From Clostridium frigidicarnis (GTDB lineage: Bacteria; Bacillota; Clostridia; Clostridiales; Clostridiaceae), in contig NZ_FOKI01000014.1 of the NCBI RefSeq assembly GCF_900111985.1, forward strand, positions 1 to 64,000: 64,000 bases of DNA. Direction: 5' to 3'. The notes under the pieces are model-generated. The model worked only from the letters and a program-made list of their open reading frames with translations, searched no databases and had not been told where the DNA came from. Numbering within the stretch: the first letter of the stretch is position 1; the number at the start of each line of letters is the position of its first letter. The position numbers and the translations under genes were made by a program. Shown here in pieces: positions 8,209 to 18,962 of the stretch.

Positions 8209-11200
8209 TTATTTCAATTTCTTTTTTACAACGTCCTCAAGCATTTTTTTAAAGATACTTAACATCTCCTCTTTTTTTATATTGGAAAGTTTAAATGCAA
8301 ATGCAGGTTTTTCACCTAGTTTGAATATTATATTCTTTGAGTGTTTTACCATAAGCTTTTTCATTATATCTTCTTTAAAGCTTTCCTTACTATCAAATTG
8401 AAATATTACTTCTGATCCTTTTTCTTTAATATCTTCTATTCCTATAAGTCTTGCTATACTTCTTATATAAGCAATATTCATAAGATTATATACCGGATCT
8501 GGTATATCAGAATATCTATCGTTTAATTCATCTTCTGTATCTTTAAAGTCTTCTAAACTGCCAATAGAAGCAATTTTCTTATATATCTGTATTTTCTGAA
8601 TTTCATCTTCTATATATGCATCTGGTATAAACGCATTAACTTTTACATCCATAGAAGTTTCTATAGGTTCCTTTTCTATATCTCCTCTTATAAGTCTTAC
8701 AGTATCTTCTAACATTCTACAATACAAATCGTACCCAATTGCAGCCATGTGCCCATGTTGTGCAGAGCCCATTATATTTCCTGCTCCTCTTATCTCTAAG
8801 TCCCTCATAGCTATCTTAAACCCTGAACCTAGTTCTGTAAAATCTTTAAGAGCCTTTAATCTCTTTTCTGCAACCTCTGTTAATATTTTATCTTTTTTAT
8901 AAGTAAAATATGCATATGCAATTCTGCTTGATCTTCCAACCCTACCTCTTAATTGATATAACTGTGATAGTCCCATTCTGTCTGAATCATAAACTATCAT
9001 TGTATTTGCATTTTGAATATCTATACCAGTCTCAATTATTGTAGTACATATAAGTACATTAACCTCTTTACTCATAAATTTTATCATTACATCTTCTAAT
9101 TCTCTTTCTGTCATCTGTCCATGAGCTATACCTACTTTTCCTTCTGGAATTAGATTTTGTATATACCCTGCCATATTCTTTATGTCTTCAACTCTATTGT
9201 ATACAAAAAATACTTGGCCCTCTCTGTTAAGTTCTCTTACAATAGCATCTCTTATAAGCTGATCATTGTATTCAACAACATAGGTTTGAATTGGATATCT
9301 TTCTTCTGGAGGTGTTTCTATAACACTTATATCCCTTACTCCTGATAAAGACATATGCAAAGTTCTTGGAATAGGTGTCGCACTTAAAGTCAAAACATCT
9401 ATATTCTTCTTTAATTTCTTAATTTTTTCTTTATGAGTCACACCAAATCTTTGTTCTTCATCAATAACTAACAAACCCAACTCTTTAAAATTAATATCTT
9501 TTGATATCAATCTATGAGTTCCAATTAAAATGTCTACATTTCCTTCTTTAACTGCCTTTAATGTTGATTTTTGTTCTGCAGAACTTCTAAACCTACTAAT
9601 CATATCTATGTTTACTGGAAAGTCTGAAAATCTTTTTTTCAAGTTATTATAATGTTGTTCTGCCAGTATTGTTGTAGGCACTAAAAATGCAACTTGTTTG
9701 CCATCCATAACAGCTTTAAATGCAGCTCTCAACGCTACTTCAGTTTTTCCATATCCTACATCGCCACATAATAATCTATCCATTGGCTTATCTGATTCCA
9801 TATCATCCTTTATTTCTTCTATTGCAACTAATTGATCTGGTGTTTCATCGAATGGAAATTCTTCTTCAAATTGTTTTTGCCAAGGTGTATCTTTTGAATA
9901 TTTATATCCTTTAACTGTTGCCCTTGATGCATAAAGTTTTACTAAATCCTGTGCAATTTCATTTATGGATTTTCTTACTTTATTCTTTGCTTTAATCCAT
10001 TCTGCACTTCCTAGTTTAGTTACCTTAGGGACTTTACCATCTGCTCCAATAAATTTTTGTACTAAATCAAGTTGATCCACAGGAACATAGAGTTGATCTC
10101 CCTTATCATAAGTTATATCTAAATAATCTCTAGTACTTCCTCCAACTTCTATCTGCGTTATACCTTTATATACACCTATACCATGGTTAGCGTGAACAAC
10201 ATAATCTCCTGGTTTCAGATCTGCAAAACTTTTAATTTTTGCTACACCTTTTTTATTTTTCTTAGTTTTTTTTGCTTTTCTCTTAGATTCTCCAAAAACC
10301 TCTTTGTCGGATATAACACTTAGTTTTAAATTTGGATATTCAAATCCTTTTAATTGATTTCCAAAAGTAACTACAACCTCACCATAATTTATAAACTGTA
10401 TATCATCTTTATAGTTACTTTCTATGCCTCTGTCTCTTAAAGTTTCTACTAATCTTTCCCCTCTTGTTCTTGTTCCCGAAAGGATTAGTGTTTTATACCC
10501 TTTTTCCTTTTTATCCTTTATATCTTCTATTAATAAATCTAATTGTCCATGATAATTATTAGCAGCTATCTCTAAAAATGTAACCGTTGACCTTGGCTTT
10601 AATATAGGATTATTTTTTGCTATAGCATCTATTGATACTATTTCTTTTTCTTCTAATCTTTCTATGACTTCATTTTTAGGTATTAATAGATTACTTTGTT
10701 TTGGTAATATATCTCCTCTTTGAAGAAATATTTCATAAGAATATTGAAACTCTGTATATACGCTCTCTAGCTTTCCATTACATCTTTGGACGTCATCAAT
10801 TACAATATTAGAATTCCCCATATAATCAAAAAAATTACTAGGATTCTCATAAAAATATGATAAATAACTATCTATTGTTTCAAAACTCCAATTTTCAGTT
10901 AATGACTCTAGATTTATACTTACTAAGGAGTTTATCTTTTCAGTTAACTCTTTATCTTCTTTATTTTTATCTAAGAATTCTTTTAAATCTAATTTTATTT
11001 TATTACTTGCATCTTCTAAATTATCTTTTGTAAATATAACCTCCTTAGCTGGAAATATCTCGATATTATCAACTTTATCAATACTTCTTTGAGATTCTAT
11101 GTTAAATGTCCTTATTGAGTCTATTTCATCATCAAAAAACTCAATTCTATAGGCATCCATAGATGTAGGAGAATATATATCTAATATTCCTCCTCTTAGG

Positions 11201-11724
11201 GATACTTGCCCTTTGCTCTCAACAACTTCTACTCTCTCATATCCACTTTGTATTAACTTTTCAACTAATTCTTTAGTATTTATAATATCCCCAAGTTTTA
11301 AATTAAATGTGTACTTTGAAAACAAATTTAGAGGAGTATATATAGGGGTTAATGCATCTACTGATGTAACAATTATTTTTTTATCTTTGCTTAAAATTTC
11401 TTTTATTATTTTTAATCGTTCCCACCTTAAATCTCCAGATATAGCATCAACATTATAAAATACAACTTCTTTAGTTGGAAAATAATAAACATTTGGTATG
11501 TAAAAACTTAAATCTTCATATAAATTTTTTGCCTCCATATCACTATGAGTTATTACAAAAATAGGCTTGTCTGTAGTTTCATACAAACCACTTATTAAAT
11601 AACCTCTCCCTGATTCAGAAACTCCATAAGTTCCTATTGGATATAAAGATTTTTCTTTAGCACAATTTATTTCGTTGAACTCTTTGCTATTTATCAAAGG
11701 TTCCATAATTCCTTTTAATCTCAT
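8209..11724 (-). CDS. mfd: Transcription-repair coupling factor Mfd
   Basis: A 1171-residue SF2 translocase that removes stalled RNA polymerase and recruits UvrA. Domains in order: a UvrB-like N-terminal part, an RNA polymerase-interacting CarD-like domain (FADLKPGDYVVHANHGIGVY, about 510-580), the motor with Walker A (GDVGYGKTEVA, about 660) and DEEQ box (VIDEEQRFGV), the second motor lobe (LRGRVGRS) and the C-terminal TRCF domain. The ATG at 11724 follows AGGGTGG at normal spacing; the upstream GTG pair belongs to the ribosome site. It lies just after pth, the usual order. Confidence 0.97.
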   Translation of the reverse strand: MRLKGIMEPLINSKEFNEINCAKEKSLYPIGTYGVSESGRGYLISGLYETTDKPIFVITHSDMEAKNLYEDLSFYIPNVYYFPTKEVVFYNVDAISGDLRWERLKIIKEILSKDKKIIVTSVDALTPIYTPLNLFSKYTFNLKLGDIINTKELVEKLIQSGYERVEVVESKGQVSLRGGILDIYSPTSMDAYRIEFFDDEIDSIRTFNIESQRSIDKVDNIEIFPAKEVIFTKDNLEDASNKIKLDLKEFLDKNKEDKELTEKINSLVSINLESLTENWSFETIDSYLSYFYENPSNFFDYMGNSNIVIDDVQRCNGKLESVYTEFQYSYEIFLQRGDILPKQSNLLIPKNEVIERLEEKEIVSIDAIAKNNPILKPRSTVTFLEIAANNYHGQLDLLIEDIKDKKEKGYKTLILSGTRTRGERLVETLRDRGIESNYKDDIQFINYGEVVVTFGNQLKGFEYPNLKLSVISDKEVFGESKRKAKKTKKNKKGVAKIKSFADLKPGDYVVHANHGIGVYKGITQIEVGGSTRDYLDITYDKGDQLYVPVDQLDLVQKFIGADGKVPKVTKLGSAEWIKAKNKVRKSINEIAQDLVKLYASRATVKGYKYSKDTPWQKQFEEEFPFDETPDQLVAIEEIKDDMESDKPMDRLLCGDVGYGKTEVALRAAFKAVMDGKQVAFLVPTTILAEQHYNNLKKRFSDFPVNIDMISRFRSSAEQKSTLKAVKEGNVDILIGTHRLISKDINFKELGLLVIDEEQRFGVTHKEKIKKLKKNIDVLTLSATPIPRTLHMSLSGVRDISVIETPPEERYPIQTYVVEYNDQLIRDAIVRELNREGQVFFVYNRVEDIKNMAGYIQNLIPEGKVGIAHGQMTERELEDVMIKFMSKEVNVLICTTIIETGIDIQNANTMIVYDSDRMGLSQLYQLRGRVGRSSRIAYAYFTYKKDKILTEVAEKRLKALKDFTELGSGFKIAMRDLEIRGAGNIMGSAQHGHMAAIGYDLYCRMLEDTVRLIRGDIEKEPIETSMDVKVNAFIPDAYIEDEIQKIQIYKKIASIGSLEDFKDTEDELNDRYSDIPDPVYNLMNIAYIRSIARLIGIEDIKEKGSEVIFQFDSKESFKEDIMKKLMVKHSKNIIFKLGEKPAFAFKLSNIKKEEMLSIFKKMLEDVVKKKLK

Positions 11725-11750
11725 AATAAACACCACCCTAAATTAAAAGG

Positions 11751-12314
11751 TTACTGCGCAACAAAACTATTAAATTTATTCATTGAGTCATTTATATCTT
11801 TAGATATTATAACTTCTGTTGCCTCAACAACCACAGGTAATACCTTTCTTAAAGTTTCATTTTCGTCATTGGAAAATTTACCTAAAACATGAGAAACTAA
11901 ATCGTTTTTAGGTCCACCAACTCCAATTTTAACTCTTGGGAACACATCCCCAATATGAGCTATTATACTTTTTATTCCGTTATGTCCACCTGCACTCCCA
12001 TTGCTTCTTATCCTTAATCTTCCCACTTCTAAACTAATATCATCATAGATAATAACTACATTGTCATTATCTATCTTATAAAAATCTATAACTTGTCTTA
12101 CACTTTCTCCACTTAGATTCATGTATGTTGTAGGTTTTAATAAAATTACCTTTTCTCCATTTATTATTCCTTCCCCACACATACCTTTAAATTTTTCCCT
12201 ATTAACAGCAATATTATACTTTTTTGATATTAAATCTATAGTATCAAACCCTATGTTATGACGAGTACCTTTATATTTATCCCCCGGGTTACCTAGTCCT
12301 ACTATTAAAAACAT
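11751..12314 (-). CDS. pth: Peptidyl-tRNA hydrolase
   Basis: A 187-residue enzyme that releases peptides from tRNAs dropped from the ribosome. The family N-terminus [20 protein letters not shown] contains the conserved Asn and catalytic His; GGHNGIKSI and the Asp of YDDISLEVG are also present. The open frame continues 33 codons upstream, but the ATG at 12314, placed 6 nt after GGAGGG, gives exactly the expected N-terminus. In B. subtilis the gene (spoVC) lies between prs-ctc and mfd. Here ctc is missing and three other genes separate it from prs. Confidence 0.97.
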   Translation of the reverse strand: MFLIVGLGNPGDKYKGTRHNIGFDTIDLISKKYNIAVNREKFKGMCGEGIINGEKVILLKPTTYMNLSGESVRQVIDFYKIDNDNVVIIYDDISLEVGRLRIRSNGSAGGHNGIKSIIAHIGDVFPRVKIGVGGPKNDLVSHVLGKFSNDENETLRKVLPVVVEATEVIISKDINDSMNKFNSFVAQ

Positions 12315-12430
12315 TATTTTCCCTCCATAGTTATTATCGTTAATTACTTTTTTCAGTATAACACCTGATTTTTTATTACTCAAGGGGTATCTATTTATAC
12401 AAAACAAAGTCACTGGTTAATAACCAGTGA

Positions 12431-13609
12431 CTACTCACCCCTATCTAATACAACAGTACACGTTGATACTTCTCCATCTCTCCAAATCTTTATCTCTATG
12501 GAGTCACCTGTCTTGTACTTACTTATAAGCGACCAAAGTTGTTTTTTACTACTAACCTTATTGCCCGCAAACTCTATTATTATATCAGTTGGTTTTACTC
12601 CTGCATTTCCAAGTGGTCCACTAGCTATTATTTCTTGAACATAAATGCCCTCTATCTCTGAATCATCAGATTTTTTCAATTCGCCACCCATAAAACCTAA
12701 TATATTGTTAGATACATCTTTAGGCTGTATTTTCGTGCTATTTATTAATGCTTTTACATCTTCAGCAGAAACAGCTAATCCTATTCCATTATCACCATTC
12801 TCATTAGATAATTTGCTACTATTTATGCCCACAACTTCACCTTTGTTGTTAGCAAGTATTCCACCTGTATTATATTTATTTATATCAGCATCTGTTTTAA
12901 AAACTTTAAAATTTGATTTTGTATCCTTAGCATCTATATATTCTAGCTTACTATTTATCGAACTAATTATTCCTAGACTTACAAATGAAGAATTTTCTTC
13001 TCCCAAGGTATTTCCTATAGCTATTACGCTTTCTCCGGGCCTTGTATTTTTACAATCTGCAATCTTTATACTAGGTAAATCTAAATAATCTATCTTTAAT
13101 ATTGCTATATCCATGCTTTCACTTTCTGAAATACATTCAGCTTTTATAGGAGTAGATGCATGAGATGATGGCTTTATAAATACTTGTTTTTGTCCACCTA
13201 ACAAACTCAAATTTGTAACAATATGACCTTCATTATCAAAAATGACTCCTGTACCTAATATATTCTTAGAATTTTCATCTTTAAAACTATTAATATCTGA
13301 ACTTATAGTTACTAATGATGATTTTAATCTATCCGCAACCCCACTAACATCATCTTTGGGGCAATTCCTACTTAGTTTAAAAAAATCATCATCGAAGGAT
13401 GTAACATTCGAACCACTAGCCTTTATTTCCTTGTTGTATTTATAATCTACTACAAAAAAAGAAGATATAATTCCAGATGATACAGATATAAGCACAAAAA
13501 TAGTTATTTTCAAAGCATACTTTACATTTTTTCTTATTCTTTTTTTTCTAAAATTTATCTCTCCTGAAGATTCATTACAATGCTTATGTGTAAAATCTTC
13601 TTTTTTCAT
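12431..13609 (-). CDS. HtrA-like membrane protein with PDZ domain, catalytic residues replaced
   Basis: A 392-residue HtrA/DegP-like protein: cytoplasmic N-terminus, one membrane span (about 33-54), a trypsin-like domain outside (about 90-285), and a C-terminal PDZ domain (about 296-388). The fold is clear (GTGVIFDNEGHIVTN, VIAIGNTLGE, GEVVGINSS). However, where HtrA has TNxH with the catalytic His there is TNLS (Ser135), and where it has GNSGG with the nucleophile there is YNTGG (Thr248). Asp167 is kept. It is therefore probably a pseudoprotease acting as a binder or sensor. It sits 89 bp downstream of a sensor kinase gene on the same strand. Confidence 0.85.
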   Translation of the reverse strand: MKKEDFTHKHCNESSGEINFRKKRIRKNVKYALKITIFVLISVSSGIISSFFVVDYKYNKEIKASGSNVTSFDDDFFKLSRNCPKDDVSGVADRLKSSLVTISSDINSFKDENSKNILGTGVIFDNEGHIVTNLSLLGGQKQVFIKPSSHASTPIKAECISESESMDIAILKIDYLDLPSIKIADCKNTRPGESVIAIGNTLGEENSSFVSLGIISSINSKLEYIDAKDTKSNFKVFKTDADINKYNTGGILANNKGEVVGINSSKLSNENGDNGIGLAVSAEDVKALINSTKIQPKDVSNNILGFMGGELKKSDDSEIEGIYVQEIIASGPLGNAGVKPTDIIIEFAGNKVSSKKQLWSLISKYKTGDSIEIKIWRDGEVSTCTVVLDRGE

Positions 13610-13698
13610 AAGGCACCTCCTACAATTACGAACATATTGTAAGATATATTTTTTAAGTCCATATGAACAAAGTGTTATATTAGTTCTTTGTGTTAATT

Positions 13699-15117
13699 TT
13701 AAACCTTACTTAAAGTAAATATAAACACTACACCTTGTTCTTTACCCTTATTTTCAACCCATATATCTTCACCTAATTGAGTTAATATATTCCTAACTAT
13801 GGGTAGCCCTAATCCTGTACTTATTTTAGATGTTCTTGACTTATCATCTTTATAAAATCTTTCCCAAATATGAGCTATATGTTCGTTAGATATAATTGGT
13901 CCATCATTATATATAGACACTAAAGCTTTATTGGCCTTATAGCTCACGTCTATAGATATTTTACCTTCCTCTGGAACATACTTTATTGCATTGTCTAAAA
14001 GATTTGTTATAACTTGTATAAGTCTGTCTCTGTCTCCTGCAACATAAATATGATCTCCTTCAAAAACTACATCTACTTTTAATTTTTTTTCTTTTATCCT
14101 TTGTTCAAATTTTATAACACAAAGCCTTATAAGTTCATTAATATCTAATTCAACAACATATAGTTTTAACTTTCCAGCTTCCATAGAAGAAAGATCTAGT
14201 AAATCATTTACTAATCTTGATAGTCTCTTTATCTCATCAAAAGCAATATTTAAATAATAATTTTCCTTATCTTTAGGTATAACACCATCTAAAATCCCAC
14301 CAATAAATCCTTTTATAGATGTTATTGGTGATCTGAGCTCATGAGAAACATTAGACATAAATTCTCTTCTATTAATTTCAACTTCTTCTAACGAGTCAGC
14401 CATTGTATTAAAAGACTTAGCTAATTCTCCTATTTCATCATTAGAATTTATTGAAACTCTTTTATCTGCCTCACCTTTTGCTATTTTTTTAGCTACAGAG
14501 TTTATATGAGCTAAATGTCTTATTAGAATTTTTTGTGCAAAATAGTATATAAATATACTAGATGTAACCACTGCAATTAAAGCGCATATCCAAATAATTG
14601 TATATACCCTCATCAAGGGCTCTTTTATTTGCTTTAATGGTGTTTGCATAAATATTATGCCCTTAAAATTATTTCCTAAAAATATTGGCTTCATATATAC
14701 ATAACTAGGTTCTTTAAATGGTTCAAAAAATACACCTTTTTTTTCAATTGTGTTTCCGAATCTTAATTCATCCATTTCTTTTATAGGCAAACTATTGAAT
14801 AATAAATCATTAAATTTTTCTGATGAAACTGCATAAACATAACCCATTGAATCTGTTAACAATACATTTGCATCTAATGCATTTGAGGCTAAAACTAATT
14901 CTCTTTGAAGTTTATTAAGAGATACATCTTGTTGTTCGTAAAGATATTTCATAGCTGAAGTAGCTATTCCATTCCCCACCTTATCTAGTTGATTTTTTCG
15001 TTCATTAAAATAGTATCCTTGAAACCATATTGATAAAAAAGTTGCCATTATAATAAATGTTATTGCAATAATAGATGTAAATGCTACTATCATCTTAGAT
15101 ACTAGACTATTTTTCAT
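13699..15117 (-). CDS. Sensor histidine kinase (HAMP, HisKA, HATPase)
   Basis: A 472-residue sensor kinase. Two membrane spans (about 8-30 and 170-193) enclose an extracellular sensor region of about 140 residues. A HAMP linker follows, then the phospho-acceptor box (SHELRSPITSIKGF) and the ATP-binding domain with N box (NLLDNAIKYVPEEG) and G box (TGLGLPIV). The response regulator gene ends 6 bp upstream, so they are co-transcribed partners. The architecture is like cell-envelope sensors of the WalK/ResE type but no signal can be assigned. The next gene in line encodes the HtrA-like protein, a possible envelope-stress link (inference). Confidence 0.95.
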   Translation of the reverse strand: MKNSLVSKMIVAFTSIIAITFIIMATFLSIWFQGYYFNERKNQLDKVGNGIATSAMKYLYEQQDVSLNKLQRELVLASNALDANVLLTDSMGYVYAVSSEKFNDLLFNSLPIKEMDELRFGNTIEKKGVFFEPFKEPSYVYMKPIFLGNNFKGIIFMQTPLKQIKEPLMRVYTIIWICALIAVVTSSIFIYYFAQKILIRHLAHINSVAKKIAKGEADKRVSINSNDEIGELAKSFNTMADSLEEVEINRREFMSNVSHELRSPITSIKGFIGGILDGVIPKDKENYYLNIAFDEIKRLSRLVNDLLDLSSMEAGKLKLYVVELDINELIRLCVIKFEQRIKEKKLKVDVVFEGDHIYVAGDRDRLIQVITNLLDNAIKYVPEEGKISIDVSYKANKALVSIYNDGPIISNEHIAHIWERFYKDDKSRTSKISTGLGLPIVRNILTQLGEDIWVENKGKEQGVVFIFTLSKV

Positions 15118-15123
15118 AACTCT

Positions 15124-15810
15124 TTATTTCACCTCAAATTTATATCCAACACCCCAAACAGTTTCAAGTTGCCAATTATTACCACCATGCAATTTTTCTC
15201 TAAGTCTCTTTATGTGAACATCTACTGTTCTTGAATCTCCTGGATAATCATATCCCCAAACTTCACATAACAATTGTTCTCTTGTAAAAACTCTATTTTT
15301 ATTACTTGCTAAATAATAAAGTAATTCAAACTCTTTTGGTGGCATTTTAATTTCTTCATTTTTGTACACAACTGTATAAGAATTTACATCTACAGATAAA
15401 TCTGAAAATATTAAAGTTTCTTTTCCTGAATTTTCTGCATTATATCTTCTCATAACAGCCTTTATTCTAGCTAATAATTCTTTAGGTTCAAATGGTTTAA
15501 CTATATAATCATCAGCTCCAAGCTCCAAACCTAAAACTTTATCAAAAGTATCTCCCTTTGCTGTTACCATTATTACAGGAGTTTCTCCTTCTCTTCTTAT
15601 CCATTTCAAAACATCTATACCATCCATATATGGTAGCATTATATCAAGCAAAACTAATTCTGGCTTATAGTCTAAAAAGATTTCCTGTGCCTTTTTACCA
15701 TCGTGGCAAATTTTTGTATCATATCCTGAACTTTGAAGATACATTTTTATAACTTCACATATATTTTCATCATCATCAACAACAAGAATTTTTCCTATTG
15801 TGCCTTCCAT
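15124..15810 (-). CDS. OmpR/PhoB-family response regulator
   Basis: A 228-residue regulator. The receiver domain (about 5-120) has the acidic pair (VVDDDENI), the phospho-acceptor Asp in LVLLDIMLP, the conserved Thr in VMVTAKG and the Lys in VKPFEP. A winged-helix domain (about 130-228: RVFTREQLLCEVWG, then RTVDVHIKRLREKL) binds DNA. The ATG at 15810 follows GAGGTG by 6 nt; a GTG three codons upstream is part of the ribosome site. It is the first gene of the kinase operon. Confidence 0.96.
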   Translation of the reverse strand: MEGTIGKILVVDDDENICEVIKMYLQSSGYDTKICHDGKKAQEIFLDYKPELVLLDIMLPYMDGIDVLKWIRREGETPVIMVTAKGDTFDKVLGLELGADDYIVKPFEPKELLARIKAVMRRYNAENSGKETLIFSDLSVDVNSYTVVYKNEEIKMPPKEFELLYYLASNKNRVFTREQLLCEVWGYDYPGDSRTVDVHIKRLREKLHGGNNWQLETVWGVGYKFEVK

Positions 15811-15991
15811 GTAAATCACCTCATTAATAATATTTTTCTATTTAACCATTTTATTCCAGTACAATTTTATAATAATCATACATTATAAATATTCTACCAT
15901 GAAATAATGAAAAAACTATTACAAATATTTAATCATTTAAAAAACAAAGTCAAATATAAATATTGTATGAATTATATATTATTATATACAA

Positions 15992-16018
15992 TAAGAGGCA
16001 GGATAAACCTGCCTCTTA
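15992..16018 (-). terminator. intrinsic terminator after prs
   Basis: Stem TAAGAGGCAGG (15992-16002) pairs with CCTGCCTCTTA (16008-16018). It lies directly past the prs stop codon on the minus strand. The T-run is short and interrupted. Confidence 0.75.
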
Positions 16019-16022
16019 TATA

Positions 16023-16982
16023 CTATTCTTCAAACAATTTACTTAGTGGTACATCATCATATATTCTTCTTATAGCTTCTGCAAATATAGGCGCTACTGA
16101 TAAAGATTTAAATTTATGTAAATCTTCTCTCTCTTCAAGTCCTATAGTGTTTAACATTACTAATTCTTTTATTGCACAACTGTTTAATCTATCAAACGCA
16201 GGGCCTGATAAAACTCCATGAGTACAGCATGCATAAACTTCCTTAGCACCTAAGTCCATCAATGCATTTGCTGCATTTGATATAGTTCCAGCTGTATCAA
16301 TCATATCATCTATTAATATACAAGATTTGCCCTTAATATCTCCTATTATATTCATGATTTCAGAAACATTCGCCTTTGGTCTTCTTTTATCTATTATAGC
16401 TATTGGGGCATGTAGTTTATCCGCAAATTTTCTAGCCCTTGTAACACATCCTAGGTCTGGTGATACAACTACTACATCATCTCTATCTCCAAATCCTTTT
16501 TCAACAAAGTATTTTCCAAGCATTGATGCTCCCATTAAATGATCTACTGGTATATTAAAATATCCTTGTATTTGTGCTGCATGTAGGTCCATAGTAAGTA
16601 CTCTATCTGCACCTGCTGTTGTTAAAAGATCCGCAACAAGTTTAGCTGTTATTGGGTCTCTTGATTTTGCTTTTCTATCTTGTCTAGCATATCCATAGTA
16701 AGGTATTACTGCTGTTATTCTACCAGCTGATGCTCTTTTAAATGCATCTATCATTATTAATAATTCCATTAAGTTATTATTAACTGGAGAATTTGTTGAT
16801 TGAACTACAAAAACATCGCATCCTCTAACTGTTTCATTGATATTAACGGATATTTCTCCATCACTGAAAGTTCCTATATCTGAACTCCCTACTTCTATTC
16901 CTAAAATATTAGCTATATCATGTGCTAATTGCGGATGTGAATTTCCTGTAAATATTTTTATATTTTTTCCATGTGTTATCAT
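16023..16982 (-). CDS. prs: Ribose-phosphate pyrophosphokinase
   Basis: A 319-residue enzyme making PRPP from ribose 5-phosphate and ATP, feeding purine, pyrimidine, NAD, His and Trp synthesis. Seen: the ATP-binding loop region ([20 protein letters not shown]), the flexible loop ([16 protein letters not shown]), the metal site ([13 protein letters not shown]) and the PRPP signature ([14 protein letters not shown]). It follows glmU by 42 bp with a good AAGGAGG site, the same glmU-prs pair as in B. subtilis. Confidence 0.98.
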   Translation of the reverse strand: MITHGKNIKIFTGNSHPQLAHDIANILGIEVGSSDIGTFSDGEISVNINETVRGCDVFVVQSTNSPVNNNLMELLIMIDAFKRASAGRITAVIPYYGYARQDRKAKSRDPITAKLVADLLTTAGADRVLTMDLHAAQIQGYFNIPVDHLMGASMLGKYFVEKGFGDRDDVVVVSPDLGCVTRARKFADKLHAPIAIIDKRRPKANVSEIMNIIGDIKGKSCILIDDMIDTAGTISNAANALMDLGAKEVYACCTHGVLSGPAFDRLNSCAIKELVMLNTIGLEEREDLHKFKSLSVAPIFAEAIRRIYDDVPLSKLFEE

Positions 16983-17024
16983 TTTACAGACCTCCTTAAA
17001 TTCGTCCTCTTCTTAAAGTAAATA

Positions 17025-18398
17025 TTATTTCTTTAGTAAACCTTTTTTTTCTACCCAACCTTTAAGTGTAACTTGTTTAGCTCTTGCTATGGCTAAACTT
17101 CCTTCAGGCACTTCATTAGTTATAGTTGATCCTGCTGCTATGTAAGTATTATCTTGAACTTTCACTGGTGAAACTAGATTTGTATTACAACCTATAAAAG
17201 AATTATTTCCTATTATAGTTTTATACTTATTTTTTCCATCATAGTTTACAACAACTGTTCCACATCCAAAGTTACAACCTGATCCTACTTCTGCATCTCC
17301 TATATAAGTTAAATGAGACACTTTAGTATTATCTCCTATGGTAGATTTCTTTATTTCTACAAAATCTCCTATTCTAGCATGCTTTCCTACAACAGTTTCA
17401 GGTCTTATGTATGCAAATGGTCCAACTGTAGTTTCTTGTCCAATTGTGCTTTCTAATATTACAGAACTCTGAATATTAACACCACTACCTATAATACTGT
17501 CCACTATTCTAGAATTAGGATATAAAATACAGTTATCTTTTATTATTGTGCTACCCTCTATAACATTATTTGGATATATTATTGTATCACAATGAATTTC
17601 AACATCTGGTCCTATATATGTTGAATTAGGATCTATTAAAGTAACCCCATTTTCCATATGCTTCTTATTTATTCTTTTTCTTAATAACATTTCTGCTTCA
17701 GCTAGTTGAACTCTTGAATTAACGCCTAGTGTTTCTTCAAACTTTACTGCCATAGCTCCTACTTTATGTTTTTGCTCTTTCAAAATTCCTATAACATCTG
17801 TTAAATAGTATTCTCCCTGAGCATTATTATTTGTTAGTTTATCAAGACTTTCTATAAGATTTTCTATATCAAAACAATAAATAGCTGAATTTACTTCATT
17901 TATATTCAATTCTGATTGTGAGCAATCTTTGTGCTCTACTATCTTCTCTACATCACCATTTATATTTCTAACTATTCTTCCATATCCAGTAGGATTTTCT
18001 ACTATTGATGTTAATATAGTAGCTTTATATCCTTCCTTTTCATGAAGTTCCATAAGACTTTCAACAGTAGAAGCTTCTATTAATGGTGCATCTCCTGCAA
18101 ATATAGCAACAATTCCTTTTTTACCTTTTAAAAATTCCTTGGCACATATAATTGCATGACCTGTTCCTAATTGCTTATCTTGAAATGAGTAAGAAACATG
18201 TCTACTATTTGTTGATTCTTTTACTTTTTCCGCACCTTTTCCTATTACAACATTAACTTCTTCAATGTTAGCTTTTCTCATGGTATCTATTACATGATTA
18301 ACCATTTCTTTTCCGCACACCTTATGCAATACTTTTGGTGTTGATGATTTCATTCTTTTTCCTTCGCCCGCTGCTAATATAATAGCACATTTAACCAT
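17025..18398 (-). CDS. glmU: Bifunctional GlmU (N-acetylglucosamine-1-phosphate uridyltransferase / glucosamine-1-phosphate acetyltransferase)
   Basis: A 457-residue two-domain enzyme producing UDP-GlcNAc for peptidoglycan. Residues 1-228 are a nucleotidyltransferase ([28 protein letters not shown]); residues about 250-450 are a left-handed beta-helix with hexapeptide repeats ending in the acetyltransferase site ([20 protein letters not shown]). Length is typical. It is encoded between spoVG and prs, and shares PRPP/UDP-sugar supply functions with its neighbour. Confidence 0.98.
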   Translation of the reverse strand: MVKCAIILAAGEGKRMKSSTPKVLHKVCGKEMVNHVIDTMRKANIEEVNVVIGKGAEKVKESTNSRHVSYSFQDKQLGTGHAIICAKEFLKGKKGIVAIFAGDAPLIEASTVESLMELHEKEGYKATILTSIVENPTGYGRIVRNINGDVEKIVEHKDCSQSELNINEVNSAIYCFDIENLIESLDKLTNNNAQGEYYLTDVIGILKEQKHKVGAMAVKFEETLGVNSRVQLAEAEMLLRKRINKKHMENGVTLIDPNSTYIGPDVEIHCDTIIYPNNVIEGSTIIKDNCILYPNSRIVDSIIGSGVNIQSSVILESTIGQETTVGPFAYIRPETVVGKHARIGDFVEIKKSTIGDNTKVSHLTYIGDAEVGSGCNFGCGTVVVNYDGKNKYKTIIGNNSFIGCNTNLVSPVKVQDNTYIAAGSTITNEVPEGSLAIARAKQVTLKGWVEKKGLLKK

Positions 18399-18536
18399 AT
18401 TCGCACCTCTTTATGCTTTATTTTTTAAATAGAGTATACTATATATATTAAAGTATGAAAAATATCATACACTTATATTATATTTTATATAAATAGGTTT
18501 TTCAACCTTACCAGTCTGTATATTTAATAATAAAAA

Positions 18537-18565
18537 TAAAAAGGAGTTATATAACTCCTTTTTAC
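18537..18565 (-). terminator. intrinsic terminator after spoVG
   Basis: Palindrome AAAAGGAGTTATATAACTCC continuing into TTTT (18539-18562). It lies 8 bp beyond the spoVG stop codon on the minus strand, with a T-rich 3' side. Confidence 0.88.
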
Positions 18566-18570
18566 TTTTA

Positions 18571-18861
18571 TTATTCTTCTATATTCTCTTTATCTTCAGG
18601 CTCCTCATTTTTAACCTTTTCATATTGGTCAAAAATTGATTTTTGAATTTTTTCTCTTGTTTCAGTGTTTATTGGATGTGCAATATCCTTAAATTCTCCA
18701 TCAGGAGTCTTTCTACTTGGCATAGCTATAAACAATCCATTCTGCCCTTCTATAACCTTTATATCGTGAACAACAAATTCATCATCAAAAGTTACAGAAA
18801 CGATTGCTTTCATTTTGCCATCTGATGTTATCTTTCTAATTCTTACGTCAGTTATTTGCAT
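18571..18861 (-). CDS. spoVG: Septation/sporulation regulator SpoVG
   Basis: A 96-residue SpoVG protein ([20 protein letters not shown], then [32 protein letters not shown]). SpoVG is a small DNA/RNA-binding regulator of capsule, virulence and sporulation septation in Firmicutes. The ATG at 18861, 9 nt after GGAGGTG, gives the family's usual start; a TTG six codons upstream lies inside the ribosome site. An acidic C-terminal tail ([11 protein letters not shown]) is as expected. The gene keeps its purR-spoVG-glmU context. Confidence 0.97.
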   Translation of the reverse strand: MQITDVRIRKITSDGKMKAIVSVTFDDEFVVHDIKVIEGQNGLFIAMPSRKTPDGEFKDIAHPINTETREKIQKSIFDQYEKVKNEEPEDKENIEE

Positions 18862-18962
18862 TTGAATTCTCACCTCCAAGATGCTATAACAATTATATTC
18901 TCTTAAATTAAATGAAATCCTTCTTTTTATACGAAATTTTTAGAAAATTTTATTTTTTCAAT

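Noticed and set aside
12645-13088. A 147-codon plus-strand frame opposite the HtrA-like gene
   Set aside because: It is in a mirror frame of a well-supported minus-strand gene; no ribosome site.
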